64,000 bases of DNA from Lentzea flava (GTDB taxonomy: Bacteria > Actinomycetota > Actinomycetes > Mycobacteriales > Pseudonocardiaceae). Position numbers and translations under genes: made by a program. Within the stretch, counting starts at the first letter, position 1. Each line of letters starts with the position of its first letter. The notes below the pieces were generated by a model. That model was given only the letters and a program-made list of their open reading frames with translations, searched no databases and was not told where the DNA came from. Shown one piece after another: positions 41,938 through 52,451 of the stretch. Location: contig NZ_BMRE01000027.1 in assembly GCF_014648475.1 (NCBI RefSeq), forward strand, positions 1 to 64,000, read 5' to 3'.

Positions 41938-42329
41938 CCGGACTCAGGTCCACCAAGCAGCGCACGGCGGTCTCGAACCTGCTCGACCAGCTCGACGACT
42001 TCCGCAGCGCCCAGGAACTGCACGAGGAACTGCGCCGCCGAGGCGAGGGCATCGGCCTGACCACCGTCTACCGCACCCTGCAGTCCCTGGCGGACGCGGG
42101 CCAGGTCGACGTCCTGCGCACCGACTCCGGCGAGGCCATCTACCGCCGTTGCTCCGCCCACCACCACCATCACCTTGTGTGCCGCCACTGCGGCCGCACG
42201 GTGGAGGTGGAGGGCCCCGCCGTCGAGAAGTGGGCCGACCGGGTGGCGGCGGAGAACGGCTTCTCCGAGGTCAGCCACACCGTCGAGATCTTCGGCACCT
42301 GCGCGGAGTGCACAGCCAAACTCAAGTAG
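41934..42329 (+). CDS. zur: Fur-family zinc uptake regulator
   Basis: A 131-residue Fur protein: G-L-T-T-V-Y-R-T-L in the DNA-recognition helix, then H-H-H-H-H-L-V-C-R-H-C-G (regulatory and structural metal ligands), and C-A-E-C near the C-terminus. The order arsR-zur is that of the mycobacterial smtB-zur operon, which is the main reason for calling Zur over Fur. It begins inside GTGA of the arsR stop. Confidence 0.92.
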   Translation: MTGLRSTKQRTAVSNLLDQLDDFRSAQELHEELRRRGEGIGLTTVYRTLQSLADAGQVDVLRTDSGEAIYRRCSAHHHHHLVCRHCGRTVEVEGPAVEKWADRVAAENGFSEVSHTVEIFGTCAECTAKLK

Positions 42330-42440
42330 GGGGCGGCCATCAGCGAGGAAGACGAGGACGACGGCTTCAGCGTCCAGAACTCCGTCGGCAACGGCGACTA
42401 CGGCACAGTCGTCCAAGCGGGGTCGATCGGCTCGCTCCAC

Positions 42441-44072
42441 GTGGGCTCGGCGGGCGATTCCGCCGAGGCGCTGGCGAGTCCGATCATCGTCACGGTGGAC
42501 GTCGAGCCGTCACTTTCCACGCTGTACGTGGACGACGACCCTCCACGGGCGATGGCACGCAGCGGAGACGTCCACGTCATCACGGTGGAAGCACGAACCA
42601 CACGGGCGGTCGTCCTCCTCGGCATGCGACCCGTCGTGGTGTCCCGGCGGCCTCCCCGCCGCGCCTGCGTCGAGGTGCGCATGGGCGGGATCATCACCCC
42701 TCGCCCCTTCACCGCCGACTTCGACAGCACCCGGCCCCGGCTGACGGCGCTCGAGCAGAACTTCCCGTTCAGCGTCAGCGCCACCGACGTGGAGCAGTTC
42801 CGCTTCGTGCCGCAGGCCACCAGGGACGAGATCAGCTGGCGACTCGAGCTCGACTGGCTCGTCGCGGGGAAACGCGGCACCACCGTGATCGACGATCACG
42901 GGAAGCCCTTCGAGATGTATCCGCCGGACGTCCTGTGGGAGGGCAGGCACGAGTCGGACCTCAATTGGGGCTGCGGCCTGTTCCACCTGCCCGGCTGCCC
43001 CGCCGAGCGATTGGCGGCGCTGTCGCGGCAGGGCACCGTGTCGATCTACCGCGACGACACCGGACACGGGCTGATCGATCCCGACGGCGGCGGCGCGCAG
43101 CTGGACCTGCGGCGGTCGGCGCTCGCACCGGGCATCTCCGTCAGTCCTGGCCAGCGGGTCGCCTACGAGGTGCGCGAGGTCCCGGCCGGTCTCGAGGTCA
43201 CCAACGTCCGGCCGGCGAACGGGGAGGTCGTCCCGGACGAACCCGTCGCGGACGAGCCGACGACCGAAACCGTGCAGGACCTGCTGGCCGACGCGCCGGC
43301 GAACGATCCCAAGGACGCGGCGAACTGGCCCGCCTACGAGGCACTCGCCCCGCGGCTGCACGCGTTCGTCGGCCAGGCACCCGCTGGCAGCCACGAGCCG
43401 AAGCCGTTCCGGGAGCTGGTGCTGCGCGTTCTGGACTACCTCAACATGTCAGAGCAGTCGGAGCTCGGCGCCACCATCGCACGCCGCGTGCACCGCGTCT
43501 GGGCCGGCGCGCTGGGCGGGAACCACCGGGACACCCTCGCGGTCGCCAACCGCTTCGCCGGATACCTGTTCAAGCTCGGCCGGTACGAGCAGGCGGAGCA
43601 CCTGTTCCTCAACACCTACGAGCGACGCGAGCGGGCGCTGGGCGAGAACGACCCGGACACGCTGGTCTCGGCGGGAAACCTCGCCATGATCCTGTCCCTG
43701 CGCGGCGTCGACGACCGCGTTCGCCGGCTCCGCGCGGACACGCTGCGGCGCAGCCGCCAGGTGCTCGGCGAAGATCACCGCGACACGTTGATGGCCGCGG
43801 AAGCCGTGGGCAACCTGCACCTCCTGGACGAGGACTACGAGGCGGCGCGCGCGGTCTTCGCGGACACGGTGCGGCGGGCCGAGTCGGCGCTCGGCCCGGA
43901 CGACATCGGCACGCTGAGGCCCACCGTCAGGCTGGCTTCGGCCCTGCGCAAACTCGGCGCGCTCGCCGAAGCTCGTGACCTGTGCGCGGACGTCCTGTCA
44001 CGGGCCAGGCGCGTGCTCGGCGAGAACCACCCGCTGACCCGCTCCGCCGCCGCGGGAGCCTACGACTCGTAG
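42441..44072 (+). CDS. Large TPR protein with beta-rich N-terminus (start uncertain)
   Basis: A 543-residue protein from GTG 42441. The first 250 residues are beta-rich with no named fold; the C-terminal third is TPR of the type R-R-V-H-R-V-W-A-G-A-L-G-G-N-H-R-D-T-L-A. The same frame is open back to the zur stop. It encodes a plausible N-terminal extension with N-S-V-G-N-G-D-Y-G-T-V-V-Q-A-G-S-I, a motif seen in actinobacterial proteins, but it contains no ATG, GTG or TTG. AGGGGG then CGGCC precedes ATC at 42339. Either that ATC is used, or the gene was shortened by mutation. Confidence 0.75.
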   Translation: MGSAGDSAEALASPIIVTVDVEPSLSTLYVDDDPPRAMARSGDVHVITVEARTTRAVVLLGMRPVVVSRRPPRRACVEVRMGGIITPRPFTADFDSTRPRLTALEQNFPFSVSATDVEQFRFVPQATRDEISWRLELDWLVAGKRGTTVIDDHGKPFEMYPPDVLWEGRHESDLNWGCGLFHLPGCPAERLAALSRQGTVSIYRDDTGHGLIDPDGGGAQLDLRRSALAPGISVSPGQRVAYEVREVPAGLEVTNVRPANGEVVPDEPVADEPTTETVQDLLADAPANDPKDAANWPAYEALAPRLHAFVGQAPAGSHEPKPFRELVLRVLDYLNMSEQSELGATIARRVHRVWAGALGGNHRDTLAVANRFAGYLFKLGRYEQAEHLFLNTYERRERALGENDPDTLVSAGNLAMILSLRGVDDRVRRLRADTLRRSRQVLGEDHRDTLMAAEAVGNLHLLDEDYEAARAVFADTVRRAESALGPDDIGTLRPTVRLASALRKLGALAEARDLCADVLSRARRVLGENHPLTRSAAAGAYDS

Positions 44073-44758
44073 GGCTCGACCGGTTCCGCCACCGGCGTGG
44101 ACGACTCGACCGTGAAGCTCGGCACCCAGGAGTTCTTCTCGGACGCCGACTTGGGCACCACCTGACCGGTCACCTCGACCCACTGGTCGTTCGGCAGCGA
44201 CGGCACGTCGCCGACCAGCTTCACCTTCAACGGCCGGGCGTCCGCGGCGCAGCACGAGATCGCGAGCCGCGCGACGAACGTGTCGCCGTCCGCGCGCGTG
44301 AGGAACCCGGTCAGCTTCACGCGGCGGTTGTCCAGCGTCCCGGACTCGTCCCACGCCGTGCGCGTGACGAACTCCGTCATGGACAACGGGATGACGTCGC
44401 CGGAGGGCAGGTCGCCCAGCAGGTTGCGGGACCGCTGCGTCTGGTTCGTGTCCGCCGCGGAGCTCACGACGTCACCGCCCAGCGCGGGCGGCGAGATCAG
44501 GAACACCGCGAGCACCGGCAGCAGCATCAGCCAGGTCGAGCGCGACGAGTGCGAGTGGCCGTCGTCCTCGACGGCCTTGCCGCGGCGGATGTCGCGGATG
44601 ATCGCGAACAGCGCCAGGCCGATCATGATCACTCCGGCCGCGATGAGCAGCGGCAGCAGGCCCTTCTGCACGTAGCGCAGGTACAGGCCGGAGAAGCTGA
44701 TCTTCAGCAGCGCGCCGCCGAGCAGCACCAGCAGGATGTTCTGGGTTTCCCGCCTCAC
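44060..44758 (-). CDS. TIGR03943 family protein (permease partner)
   Basis: A 232-residue protein with two or three N-terminal helices, then the hydrophilic H-S-H-S-S-R segment, another helix and a C-terminal extracytoplasmic domain with C-C (A-I-S-C-C-A-A-D-A). It matches the TIGR03943 family found beside UPF0718 permeases. GTG 44758 overlaps the permease stop (GTGA), so it is the second gene of the pair. Close to zur, it may be part of a metal (zinc) transport system; this is inference from context. Confidence 0.85.
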   Translation of the reverse strand: MRRETQNILLVLLGGALLKISFSGLYLRYVQKGLLPLLIAAGVIMIGLALFAIIRDIRRGKAVEDDGHSHSSRSTWLMLLPVLAVFLISPPALGGDVVSSAADTNQTQRSRNLLGDLPSGDVIPLSMTEFVTRTAWDESGTLDNRRVKLTGFLTRADGDTFVARLAISCCAADARPLKVKLVGDVPSLPNDQWVEVTGQVVPKSASEKNSWVPSFTVESSTPVAEPVEPYES

Positions 44759-45765
44759 AACAGCACCACCCCTGTCGCCACGGCGCACAAGATCGCCACT
44801 ACGAAGGTAGCCGGTGCGAACCGGAAGGCGAAGGACTTGCCGAACGCACCCGCCTGCAACGCGATCAGCTTCACGTCGACGGCGGGGCCGACGACCAGGA
44901 AGACCAGGCGCGGCAACAGCGGCAACGCCGAGAAGGCCACGGCCACGAAGGCGTCGGCCTCCGAGCACAACGCCAGGATCACGGCCAGGAACGCCATCAC
45001 CAGCACGCCCAGGACCAGCTGCCCGCCGAGCGTCTGCATCCACGCGACCGGCACGAACGTCTTGAACGCGGCGGCGAAGAGCCCGCCCAGCACCAGGAAC
45101 CCACCGGCGTCCACGAGGTCGTGGCGCGCGCTCTCGGCGAAGACCGCCCACTTGTTGGTGCCGGGGTGATCGTGCAGACGGGCCAGAGCACGCTCAGCGA
45201 TCCACTCCGCCTTGCCGAAGCGCACCCACAGCCAGCCCATGACCATCGCGGTCAGCAACGAGCCGACGAACCGCGCGACGACCATCATCGGGGTGTCGTT
45301 GAACGCCACCGCCGTCGCCACCAGCACGATCGGGTTCACCGCGGGCGCCGCCAACAGGAACGTGAGCGCCACCGCGGGCGCCACGCCCTGCTGCATCAAC
45401 CGTCGCGCGACCGGCACCGAAGCGCACTCGCAGCCCGGCAGCGCCACGCCCGCGACACCGGCCACCGGCACGGCCAGCGCGGTCTTCGACGGCAGCAGCT
45501 TGCGCAGCACCGACGCCGGCACGAACGCCGCGATCGCACCGGAGATCAGCACGCCCAGGACCAGGAACGGCATGGCCTGCACGCAGATCGCCACGAACAC
45601 GGTCGAGGCCGTGCGCAGCTTCGGCACGTCGAGCAGGTCGACGAGCCGGGACTGGAAGAGCAGTGCGAGAACGAGGATCCCGCACAGCACCTCCAGCGAC
45701 GTGATCTTCAGCCGAGGCGGGCCTGAGCGCCGCTTCGACGACCGGATCTCGCCGGTGATCGTCAT
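44755..45765 (-). CDS. UPF0718/ArsP-like permease
   Basis: A 336-residue membrane protein with about eight helices. The motif A-L-P-G-C-E-C-A-S-V-P-V and the later L-C-S-E-A-D-A-F-V are typical of the UPF0718/ArsP_1 permease family, where these cysteines lie in the membrane. It is coupled to the TIGR03943 partner downstream and overlaps the acidic gene upstream by ATGA. Substrate unknown; zinc or an organometal compound is plausible next to arsR-zur. Confidence 0.88.
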   Translation of the reverse strand: MTITGEIRSSKRRSGPPRLKITSLEVLCGILVLALLFQSRLVDLLDVPKLRTASTVFVAICVQAMPFLVLGVLISGAIAAFVPASVLRKLLPSKTALAVPVAGVAGVALPGCECASVPVARRLMQQGVAPAVALTFLLAAPAVNPIVLVATAVAFNDTPMMVVARFVGSLLTAMVMGWLWVRFGKAEWIAERALARLHDHPGTNKWAVFAESARHDLVDAGGFLVLGGLFAAAFKTFVPVAWMQTLGGQLVLGVLVMAFLAVILALCSEADAFVAVAFSALPLLPRLVFLVVGPAVDVKLIALQAGAFGKSFAFRFAPATFVVAILCAVATGVVLL

Positions 45766-46202
45766 TCCGCGTCCGCGTCCAGGTCGAGCAGACGGCGGTA
45801 GGTGCGGGCCATGCCCTCGCGGATCTCCTCCGGCGACGGCGGCTCGGCGAACTCGGCCTCTTCTTCCTCGAGGTCCTCGTCGTCGTCGAAGTCGACGGGC
45901 GTGCCGTTGACCACGTCCTCGTCGTCTTCCTCTTCGAGGGCGGCCTCGCGGAGCTCCTCGATCGTGGCGGAGACGTCCTCGGCGCTCAGGGCGGGCAGCA
46001 TCGGCTTCACGATGGCCAGCACGCCGCCCTCGGCGTCGTCCAGCGCCACCGCCTCGGCCAGCGCGACGGCGTGGTCGCGCTCGTACGGGCCGCAGATGAA
46101 GGAGTCCCACTCGTCGCCGCCCGACGGTTCGAACGTGACGGTCCACGGGAACTCGTTGACGTCCGAGTCCTCTTCCGGCTCGTAAATGATCACGCCACCC
46201 AT
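45762..46202 (-). CDS. Acidic hypothetical protein upstream of the permease
   Basis: A 146-residue strongly acidic protein. W-D-S-F-I-C-G-P-Y-E-R-D-H-A-V-A-L-A-E-A-V sits in a small folded N-terminal domain, followed by runs of glutamate/aspartate (about 90-115). AGGA seven bases before the ATG marks the start. It is coupled by ATGA to the permease and so probably belongs to the same operon. Unknown function. Confidence 0.8.
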   Translation of the reverse strand: MGGVIIYEPEEDSDVNEFPWTVTFEPSGGDEWDSFICGPYERDHAVALAEAVALDDAEGGVLAIVKPMLPALSAEDVSATIEELREAALEEEDDEDVVNGTPVDFDDDEDLEEEEAEFAEPPSPEEIREGMARTYRRLLDLDADAE

Positions 46203-46215
46203 GGAAGGGTCCTTT

Positions 46216-46614
46216 CTAGGAAAAGCGGGAGAGGAGCTCGCCGCGCACCTGCGACGCGGTCGACACGACCAGCATGAGCAGCGTGCTCAGCGGTTCGGGC
46301 TTGAGGCCGTCCGCCGGGAACGCGTAGCGCAGCATCACGTCCGTGCCGCGCTCGGACGCGATGACACCGAGCGTGCCGAACAAGCCCTGACCAGCGCGTT
46401 CGGCGACCCACGTGGCCACGTCGCCGACCAGGTCCCACGCGACGACGACCGTCAACGAGAGCACGGTCAGCCCCTCGGCGAGTTCCATGCCCTGCACGGC
46501 GCAGGGCACGTCGCCGTGGCGGAAGCTCAACGCGCCGTCGTCGTCCACCGAGACGTCGTGGAACATCTCCAGCGCCTTGCGCGCGGCCTCCAGCGCCTCA
46601 CCGCTCGCGTTCAC
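46216..46614 (-). CDS. YbjN-like/sensory transduction family protein
   Basis: A 132-residue protein whose strand/helix pattern ([30 protein letters not shown]) fits the YbjN/type III chaperone-like fold of mycobacterial Rv2360c neighbours. The GTG overlaps the uppS stop by GTGA. Function unsettled. Confidence 0.7.
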   Translation of the reverse strand: MNASGEALEAARKALEMFHDVSVDDDGALSFRHGDVPCAVQGMELAEGLTVLSLTVVVAWDLVGDVATWVAERAGQGLFGTLGVIASERGTDVMLRYAFPADGLKPEPLSTLLMLVVSTASQVRGELLSRFS

Positions 46615-47441
46615 GACACCTCCGATTCGGGCTTGTCGATCGCACCACCGAAGCGGCGGTCGCGCTCGGCGAACTTCTCGACGGCGCGCCACAGGTCGCG
46701 GCGGTCGAAGTCGGGCCAGAGGATGTCCTGGAACACCAGCTCGGCGTACGCGGACTGCCACAGCATGAAGTTCGACGTGCGCTGCTCGCCCGACGGCCGG
46801 ATGAACAGGTCCACGTCCGGCATCTCGGGCTGGTAGAGGTAGCGCGCGATGGTCTTCTCGTCGACCTTGTCCGGGTTGATCTGCCCAGCGGCGGCGAGAC
46901 GGGCGATCTCGCGGGCGGCGTCACCGATCTCCGCGCGACCGCCGTAGTTGATGCACATCGCGAGGTTGAGCTGGTCGTTGTCGCGGGTGCGCTCCTCCGC
47001 GATCTCCAGCTCCTTGATGACGCTGCGCCACAACCGGGGCCGCCGACCGGCCCAGCGCACGCGCACGCCCAGCTCGTCGAGCTCGTCGGTGCGGTGGTGG
47101 ATGACGTCGCGGGAGAAGCCCATGAGGAACCGGACCTCTTCCGGGCTGCGGCGCCAGTTCTCGGTGGAGAAGGCGTACAGCGACAGCCACTTCACGCCCA
47201 TCTCGATCGCGCCCTTGGCGACCTCGACGACGACCTGCTCACCACGCTTGTGGCCCTCGACCCGCGACAGTCCGCGCTGGTTGGCCCAGCGGCCGTTGCC
47301 GTCCATCACGATCGCGATGTGCTTCGGCACGAACTCGGCGGGGATCGCCGGGGGCGTCGCGCCGGACGGGTGCGGCTCCGGCGGGCGCGGGACGCGCTTC
47401 TCGCGTTCGGAGCGGCGGCGACGCAGCATGAGGCTCGGCAT
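46611..47441 (-). CDS. uppS: Polyprenyl (isoprenyl) diphosphate synthase, cis type
   Basis: A 276-residue cis-prenyltransferase. Signature [17 protein letters not shown] with the catalytic aspartate, then F-S-T-E-N-W-R-R-S, and C-terminal [10 protein letters not shown]. It builds the decaprenyl/undecaprenyl phosphate carrier for cell-wall polymers. AGGAAGG immediately before ATG 47441 is crowded; ATG 47429 is an alternative. It is the third gene of an era-recO-uppS run. Confidence 0.95.
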   Translation of the reverse strand: MPSLMLRRRRSEREKRVPRPPEPHPSGATPPAIPAEFVPKHIAIVMDGNGRWANQRGLSRVEGHKRGEQVVVEVAKGAIEMGVKWLSLYAFSTENWRRSPEEVRFLMGFSRDVIHHRTDELDELGVRVRWAGRRPRLWRSVIKELEIAEERTRDNDQLNLAMCINYGGRAEIGDAAREIARLAAAGQINPDKVDEKTIARYLYQPEMPDVDLFIRPSGEQRTSNFMLWQSAYAELVFQDILWPDFDRRDLWRAVEKFAERDRRFGGAIDKPESEVS

Positions 47442-47469
47442 CCTTCCTGATGTTCGGGTGGCCGCCAGA

Positions 47470-48222
47470 TTAGCCGTCGTCCGGCTTGGCCTTGCGCTCG
47501 ACCAGAGGCAACGATCGCAGCTGACGTTCGAGGTGCCACTGCAGGTGTGCCGCGACCAGGCCACTCGCGTCCCTGCGGGCGACGTGCGGGATCTCGTCGA
47601 CCACGCCCCACTGGCCGTGCAGCAGCGCCGAGAGCAACGTCAGCGTGTCCGCGGACGGCGAGGCCGAGCCGGGCGGGCGGCAGTTCGGGCAGCACGTGCC
47701 ACCGGCCTGGACGCTGAACGCCCGGTGCGGACCGGGAGTGCCGCACTTCGCGCACTCGTTGACCGCGGGCGCCCAACCGGCGAATGCCATGGCACGCATG
47801 AGGAACGCGTCCAGCAACAACGACGGATCACGTTCGGCGGCGGCCAACGCGCGCAGTGCGCCCGTGACGAGCAAATAGAGCCGCACGACCGGTTCGCCCT
47901 CTTCGGCGGTGAGGCGGTCAGCGGTTTCGAGGATCGCGCACGCGGCCGTGTAGCGCTGGTAGTCGTTGACGATGCCCACGCCGAACGCGTCCAGCGTCTG
48001 CACCTGGGTGATGATGTCGAGCGATCGGCCGGGGTGGAACTGCACGTCGACGTGGCAGAACGGCTCCAGCCGCGCGCCGAACTTCGACGACGTGCGGCGC
48101 ACGCCCTTCGCCACGGCACGGAGCTTGCCGTGCCGCTGGGTCAGGAAGGTGATGATCCGGTCCGCTTCACCGAGCTTCTGCACACGAAGCACGATGCCGG
48201 TGTCGCGGTACAAGTTGGCCAT
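47470..48222 (-). CDS. recO: DNA repair protein RecO
   Basis: A 250-residue protein. OB-fold N-terminus ([18 protein letters not shown]) and a zinc site C-A-K-C ... C-C-P-N-C. RecO loads RecA with RecR and anneals strands. ATG 48222 overlaps the last base of the era stop (TGATG), so it is coupled to era. The following uppS is 28 bp away. Confidence 0.95.
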   Translation of the reverse strand: MANLYRDTGIVLRVQKLGEADRIITFLTQRHGKLRAVAKGVRRTSSKFGARLEPFCHVDVQFHPGRSLDIITQVQTLDAFGVGIVNDYQRYTAACAILETADRLTAEEGEPVVRLYLLVTGALRALAAAERDPSLLLDAFLMRAMAFAGWAPAVNECAKCGTPGPHRAFSVQAGGTCCPNCRPPGSASPSADTLTLLSALLHGQWGVVDEIPHVARRDASGLVAAHLQWHLERQLRSLPLVERKAKPDDG

Positions 48223-49118
48223 CAGAATCCCAGGCGGCGCAACTGTTTCGGATCGCGCTGCCAGTCCTTGGCGATCTTGATGTGCAGGTCCAGGTACACA
48301 CGGGTGCCCAGGAGTGCCTCGATCTGCTTGCGCGCGGTCATGCCGACCTGCTTGAGCCGCTCGCCCCGGTGCCCCAGGATGATCGCCTTCTGCGACGGCC
48401 GTTCCACGAACACGAACGCGTGGATGTCGATCAGGTCGTCGCGGCCCTCGCGCGGCAGCATCTCCTCGACCACGACGGCGATCGAGTGCGGCAGCTCGTC
48501 GCGCACTCCCTCCAGCGCGGCCTCGCGGATCAGCTCGGCGACCAGGGTCTGCTCGGGCTCGTCGGTCAGGTCGCCGTCCGGGTACAGCGGCGGGCCCTCC
48601 GGCAGCTTCTGCAGCAGCAGGTCGCCCAGCTTGTCGACCTGGAAGCCGTCGACCGCGGACACCGGGATGATCTCGGCGAACTCCATCACCTTCTGCAGCG
48701 CGAGCAGCTGCTCCATCACCTGCTGCTGCGACACCAGGTCGGTCTTGGTGACGATGCCGACCACGGGCGTGCGCTTGGCGACCTTCTCGAGCTCGGCGGC
48801 GATGAACTTGTCGCCGGGGCCGACCTTCTGGTCCGCGGGCACGCAGAAGCCGACGACGTCGACCTCCGACCACGTCTCGCGCACCAGGTCGTTGAGCCGC
48901 TGGCCGAGCAGCGTGCGCGGCCGGTGCAGGCCGGGCGTGTCCACCAGCACGAGCTGGCCGTCGGGGCGGTGCACGATGCCGCGGATCGTGTGGCGGGTGG
49001 TCTGCGGCTTGTTCGACGTGATGGCGACCTTCGTGCCCACCAGCGCGTTCGTCAGCGTCGACTTCCCTGCGTTCGGGCGTCCGACGAAACACGCGAACCC
49101 GGAGCGGTAACCATCCAT
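48222..49118 (-). CDS. era: GTPase Era
   Basis: A 298-residue GTPase. G1 G-R-P-N-A-G-K-S-T, G3 D-T-P-G, G4 T-K-T-D, and the KH domain I-I-L-G-H-R-G-E-R-L-K-Q-V-G near the C-terminus. It helps assemble the 30S subunit by binding 16S rRNA near the 3' end. First gene of the era-recO-uppS coupled run. Confidence 0.97.
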   Translation of the reverse strand: MDGYRSGFACFVGRPNAGKSTLTNALVGTKVAITSNKPQTTRHTIRGIVHRPDGQLVLVDTPGLHRPRTLLGQRLNDLVRETWSEVDVVGFCVPADQKVGPGDKFIAAELEKVAKRTPVVGIVTKTDLVSQQQVMEQLLALQKVMEFAEIIPVSAVDGFQVDKLGDLLLQKLPEGPPLYPDGDLTDEPEQTLVAELIREAALEGVRDELPHSIAVVVEEMLPREGRDDLIDIHAFVFVERPSQKAIILGHRGERLKQVGMTARKQIEALLGTRVYLDLHIKIAKDWQRDPKQLRRLGF

Positions 49119-49179
49119 CAGTCCATTGTCCCTGGGACCGGCAACGGGGTTGTCGCCGGTCCCTCGATCTGCTATCCGA

Positions 49180-50124
49180 TCACGCCCACCACTTGTGGTA
49201 GAGCGCGTTGTCGGTGCCGATGACGAACGTGTCGATGCGGTTGTACGACCAGGAAACCGCCGCCGGGCCGGAGATCAGCCCACCGCCGAGCGACTCCCAG
49301 CCGGACCAGCCGCCGTCGTACCACTTGTGCCACATCGCGTTGTCCGTGCCGCGGACGAAGACGTCGAGCCGGCCGGAGGCCCAGGAGGAGGCGCCCGGTC
49401 CCGAGGTGAGCGTGCCGCCGAGGGACTCCCAGCCGGACCAGCCGTTCTGGTACCACTTGTGGTACAGCGCGTAGTCGGTGCCGCCGGCGAACACGTCGAT
49501 GCGGCCCGGTCCCCACGAGACGGCCGCGGGGTAGGTCGTCAGGACACCGCCCAGCGACTCCCAGCCGGACCAGCCGCCGTCGAACCACTTGTGCCAGAGC
49601 GCGTTGTCACTTCCGCGCCCGAACACGTCGAGTCGTCCGGCACTCCACGAAGAAGCACCCGGCGCCGACGTCAAATAGCCGCCCAGGGATTCCCATCCGG
49701 ACCAGCCAGACTGATACCACTTGTGCCAGAGCGCGTTGTCACTTCCGCGGCCGAACACGTCAATTCTTCCGTTGCTCCACGAAACAGCGGCCGGAGCGGA
49801 CGTCAAATAGCCGCCGAGCGACTCCCAGCCGGACCAGCCGCCGTCGTACCACTTGTGCCACAGCGCGTGGTCCTGGCCGACGGCGAACACGTCGAGCCTG
49901 CCGGCCGCCCACGACGAGACCGCGGGTGCCGAGATCAGGTAGCCACCCAGCGACTCCCAGCCGGACCAGGCCTGCGTGGTGACACCACGCTCGTGGCCGA
50001 CGATCATGCCGGTGAGCTTGTCGGTGGTGGCCGCGGCCCGGACTTCCGCCTGGGCCGGTGCCGCCGCCACCGCACCGGCGAGCAGCAACGACAGCACAAC
50101 GAGAACAGATCTGAGCTTTTTCAT
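49180..50124 (-). CDS. Secreted six-bladed propeller lectin-like protein
   Basis: A 314-residue protein. Signal peptide (S-V-L-V-V-L-S-L-L-L-A-G-A-V-A-A-A, cleavage near A-Q-A) and a short linker precede six repeats of about 44 residues. Each has W-S-G-W-E-S-L-G-G, then S-W-x2-G-R-(L/I)-D-V-F, then (W/Y)-H-K-W. This is the PLL/DUF346-type propeller, often a carbohydrate-binding lectin. Odd and even repeats differ systematically (S-S-W/R-L versus V-S-W/R-I), indicating duplication of a two-blade unit. I took ATG 50124 because AGGA lies six bases upstream. It interrupts the conserved era-CBS gene order. Confidence 0.9.
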   Translation of the reverse strand: MKKLRSVLVVLSLLLAGAVAAAPAQAEVRAAATTDKLTGMIVGHERGVTTQAWSGWESLGGYLISAPAVSSWAAGRLDVFAVGQDHALWHKWYDGGWSGWESLGGYLTSAPAAVSWSNGRIDVFGRGSDNALWHKWYQSGWSGWESLGGYLTSAPGASSWSAGRLDVFGRGSDNALWHKWFDGGWSGWESLGGVLTTYPAAVSWGPGRIDVFAGGTDYALYHKWYQNGWSGWESLGGTLTSGPGASSWASGRLDVFVRGTDNAMWHKWYDGGWSGWESLGGGLISGPAAVSWSYNRIDTFVIGTDNALYHKWWA

Positions 50125-50175
50125 GACCATCCTCGGGTTGGTCGCGAATTTTCTCCCCGCGGCCGAACCTAGGGC

Positions 50176-50248
50176 TGAATTGCACGCACGGTCAATCGTG
50201 CATTCAGATCACTTCCACGAATTCCGTATTTTGTGCCGCACGGAATTC
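50176..50248. promoter_or_regulatory. Two inverted repeats between divergent lectin and SnoaL genes
   Basis: GAATTCCGT (50219-50227) and ACGGAATTC (50240-50248) form a perfect 9-bp inverted repeat with a 12-bp spacer. A second, imperfect one lies at 50176-50206 (TGAATTGCACG/CGTGCATTCA). This AT-rich 255-bp gap is a plausible shared regulatory region. Confidence 0.4.
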
Positions 50249-50385
50249 AGTCCATTTGCAGTCAGGTCGCGCGAACGGGTCCTTCGCGGGGTCTTCCGGC
50301 ACTGGTCCGCACGGGTGAACGGCGCGCAGGCTTGCGGCCGCGTCCCCCGCACTCCACTCGTAGGTCGAGCACAAGGAGATGCGAC

Positions 50386-50820
50386 ATGTCGAGAGAAGAC
50401 CTCGAGCGCCTGAACGACGAAGGCATCGGCGCGTGGGACCGCCACGACACCGACGGCTTCGTGAAGCTGCTGGCCGACGACTTCGTCTGGATCGACGACA
50501 CGACCCCGGAACCGATGCGCACACGCGACGCGGCCCGCGCCTACACGCAGGCCTGGTTCACCGCGTTCCCGGACATGCACATCCGCACGACCAACACGGT
50601 CTGCACCGACGACCAGATCGCCTGCGAACTCGAGTTCACCGGCACCAACACCGGCACGCTCGCGATGGGCGGCATGGAGATCCCCCCGACCGGCAAGTCG
50701 GTCACCAGCCGGGGGACCTACTTCATGAAGTGCGAGAACGGCAAGATCACCGAGTTCCACACCCACCCCGACGCCGCGGGCATGATGATGCAGCTCGGGT
50801 TGATGGGAGCGCCCGCCTAA
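50386..50820 (+). CDS. SnoaL-like (NTF2-fold) protein
   Basis: A 144-residue protein. W-D-R-H-D-T-D-G-F-V-K-L-L-A-D-D-F-V-W at the start and the F-P-D-M-H-I-R region match the SnoaL-like ester cyclase/polyketide cyclase fold. AGGAG is seven bases upstream of the ATG. It may be an enzyme or a ligand-binding protein. Its last four bases overlap the next gene, tail to tail. Confidence 0.85.
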   Translation: MSREDLERLNDEGIGAWDRHDTDGFVKLLADDFVWIDDTTPEPMRTRDAARAYTQAWFTAFPDMHIRTTNTVCTDDQIACELEFTGTNTGTLAMGGMEIPPTGKSVTSRGTYFMKCENGKITEFHTHPDAAGMMMQLGLMGAPA

Positions 50821-51141
50821 AGCTGCTCGAGAACCTCGCCGGAGGCGTCCGCGAGGAACACCGGACCGGACGACGTGAGGTCGCGCACGGCGGCCAGCGA
50901 CTCCGCGTCCACTGCGGACGCCTCGGTGACGACGACCGCCGCCTCCAGGCCCTCCGCACCGCTCGACACGGCGGCGGACACGGCGGCCTGCAGCGCGGTG
51001 AGCTTCAGCGACGGCAGCGCCACGGTGGACGCGTTGTACGTGCGGCCGTCGAGGTCGCGCACCGCCGCGCCCTCCGCGGCGCCGTTGCGGGCACGGACCG
51101 AGCGCGCGAGCGTGACGAGCTTGGCGTTCTCGGCGTCGAGC

Positions 51142-51161
<20 letters not shown>
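50817..51161 (-). CDS. Cytidine-deaminase-like protein lacking catalytic residues
   Basis: A 114-residue protein of the fold seen in the Rv2365c position between era and the CBS transporter. The order of strands (V-R-D-L-D-G-R-T-Y-N-A, A-V-V-V-T-E-A-S, G-P-V-F-L-A-D) resembles cytidine deaminase, but the H/C-x-E and C-x2-C zinc motifs are missing. Its first 20 bases overlap the CBS gene in another frame. Function unknown. Confidence 0.6.
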
Positions 51162-52446
<1,285 letters not shown>

Positions 52447-52451
52447 GCCCG

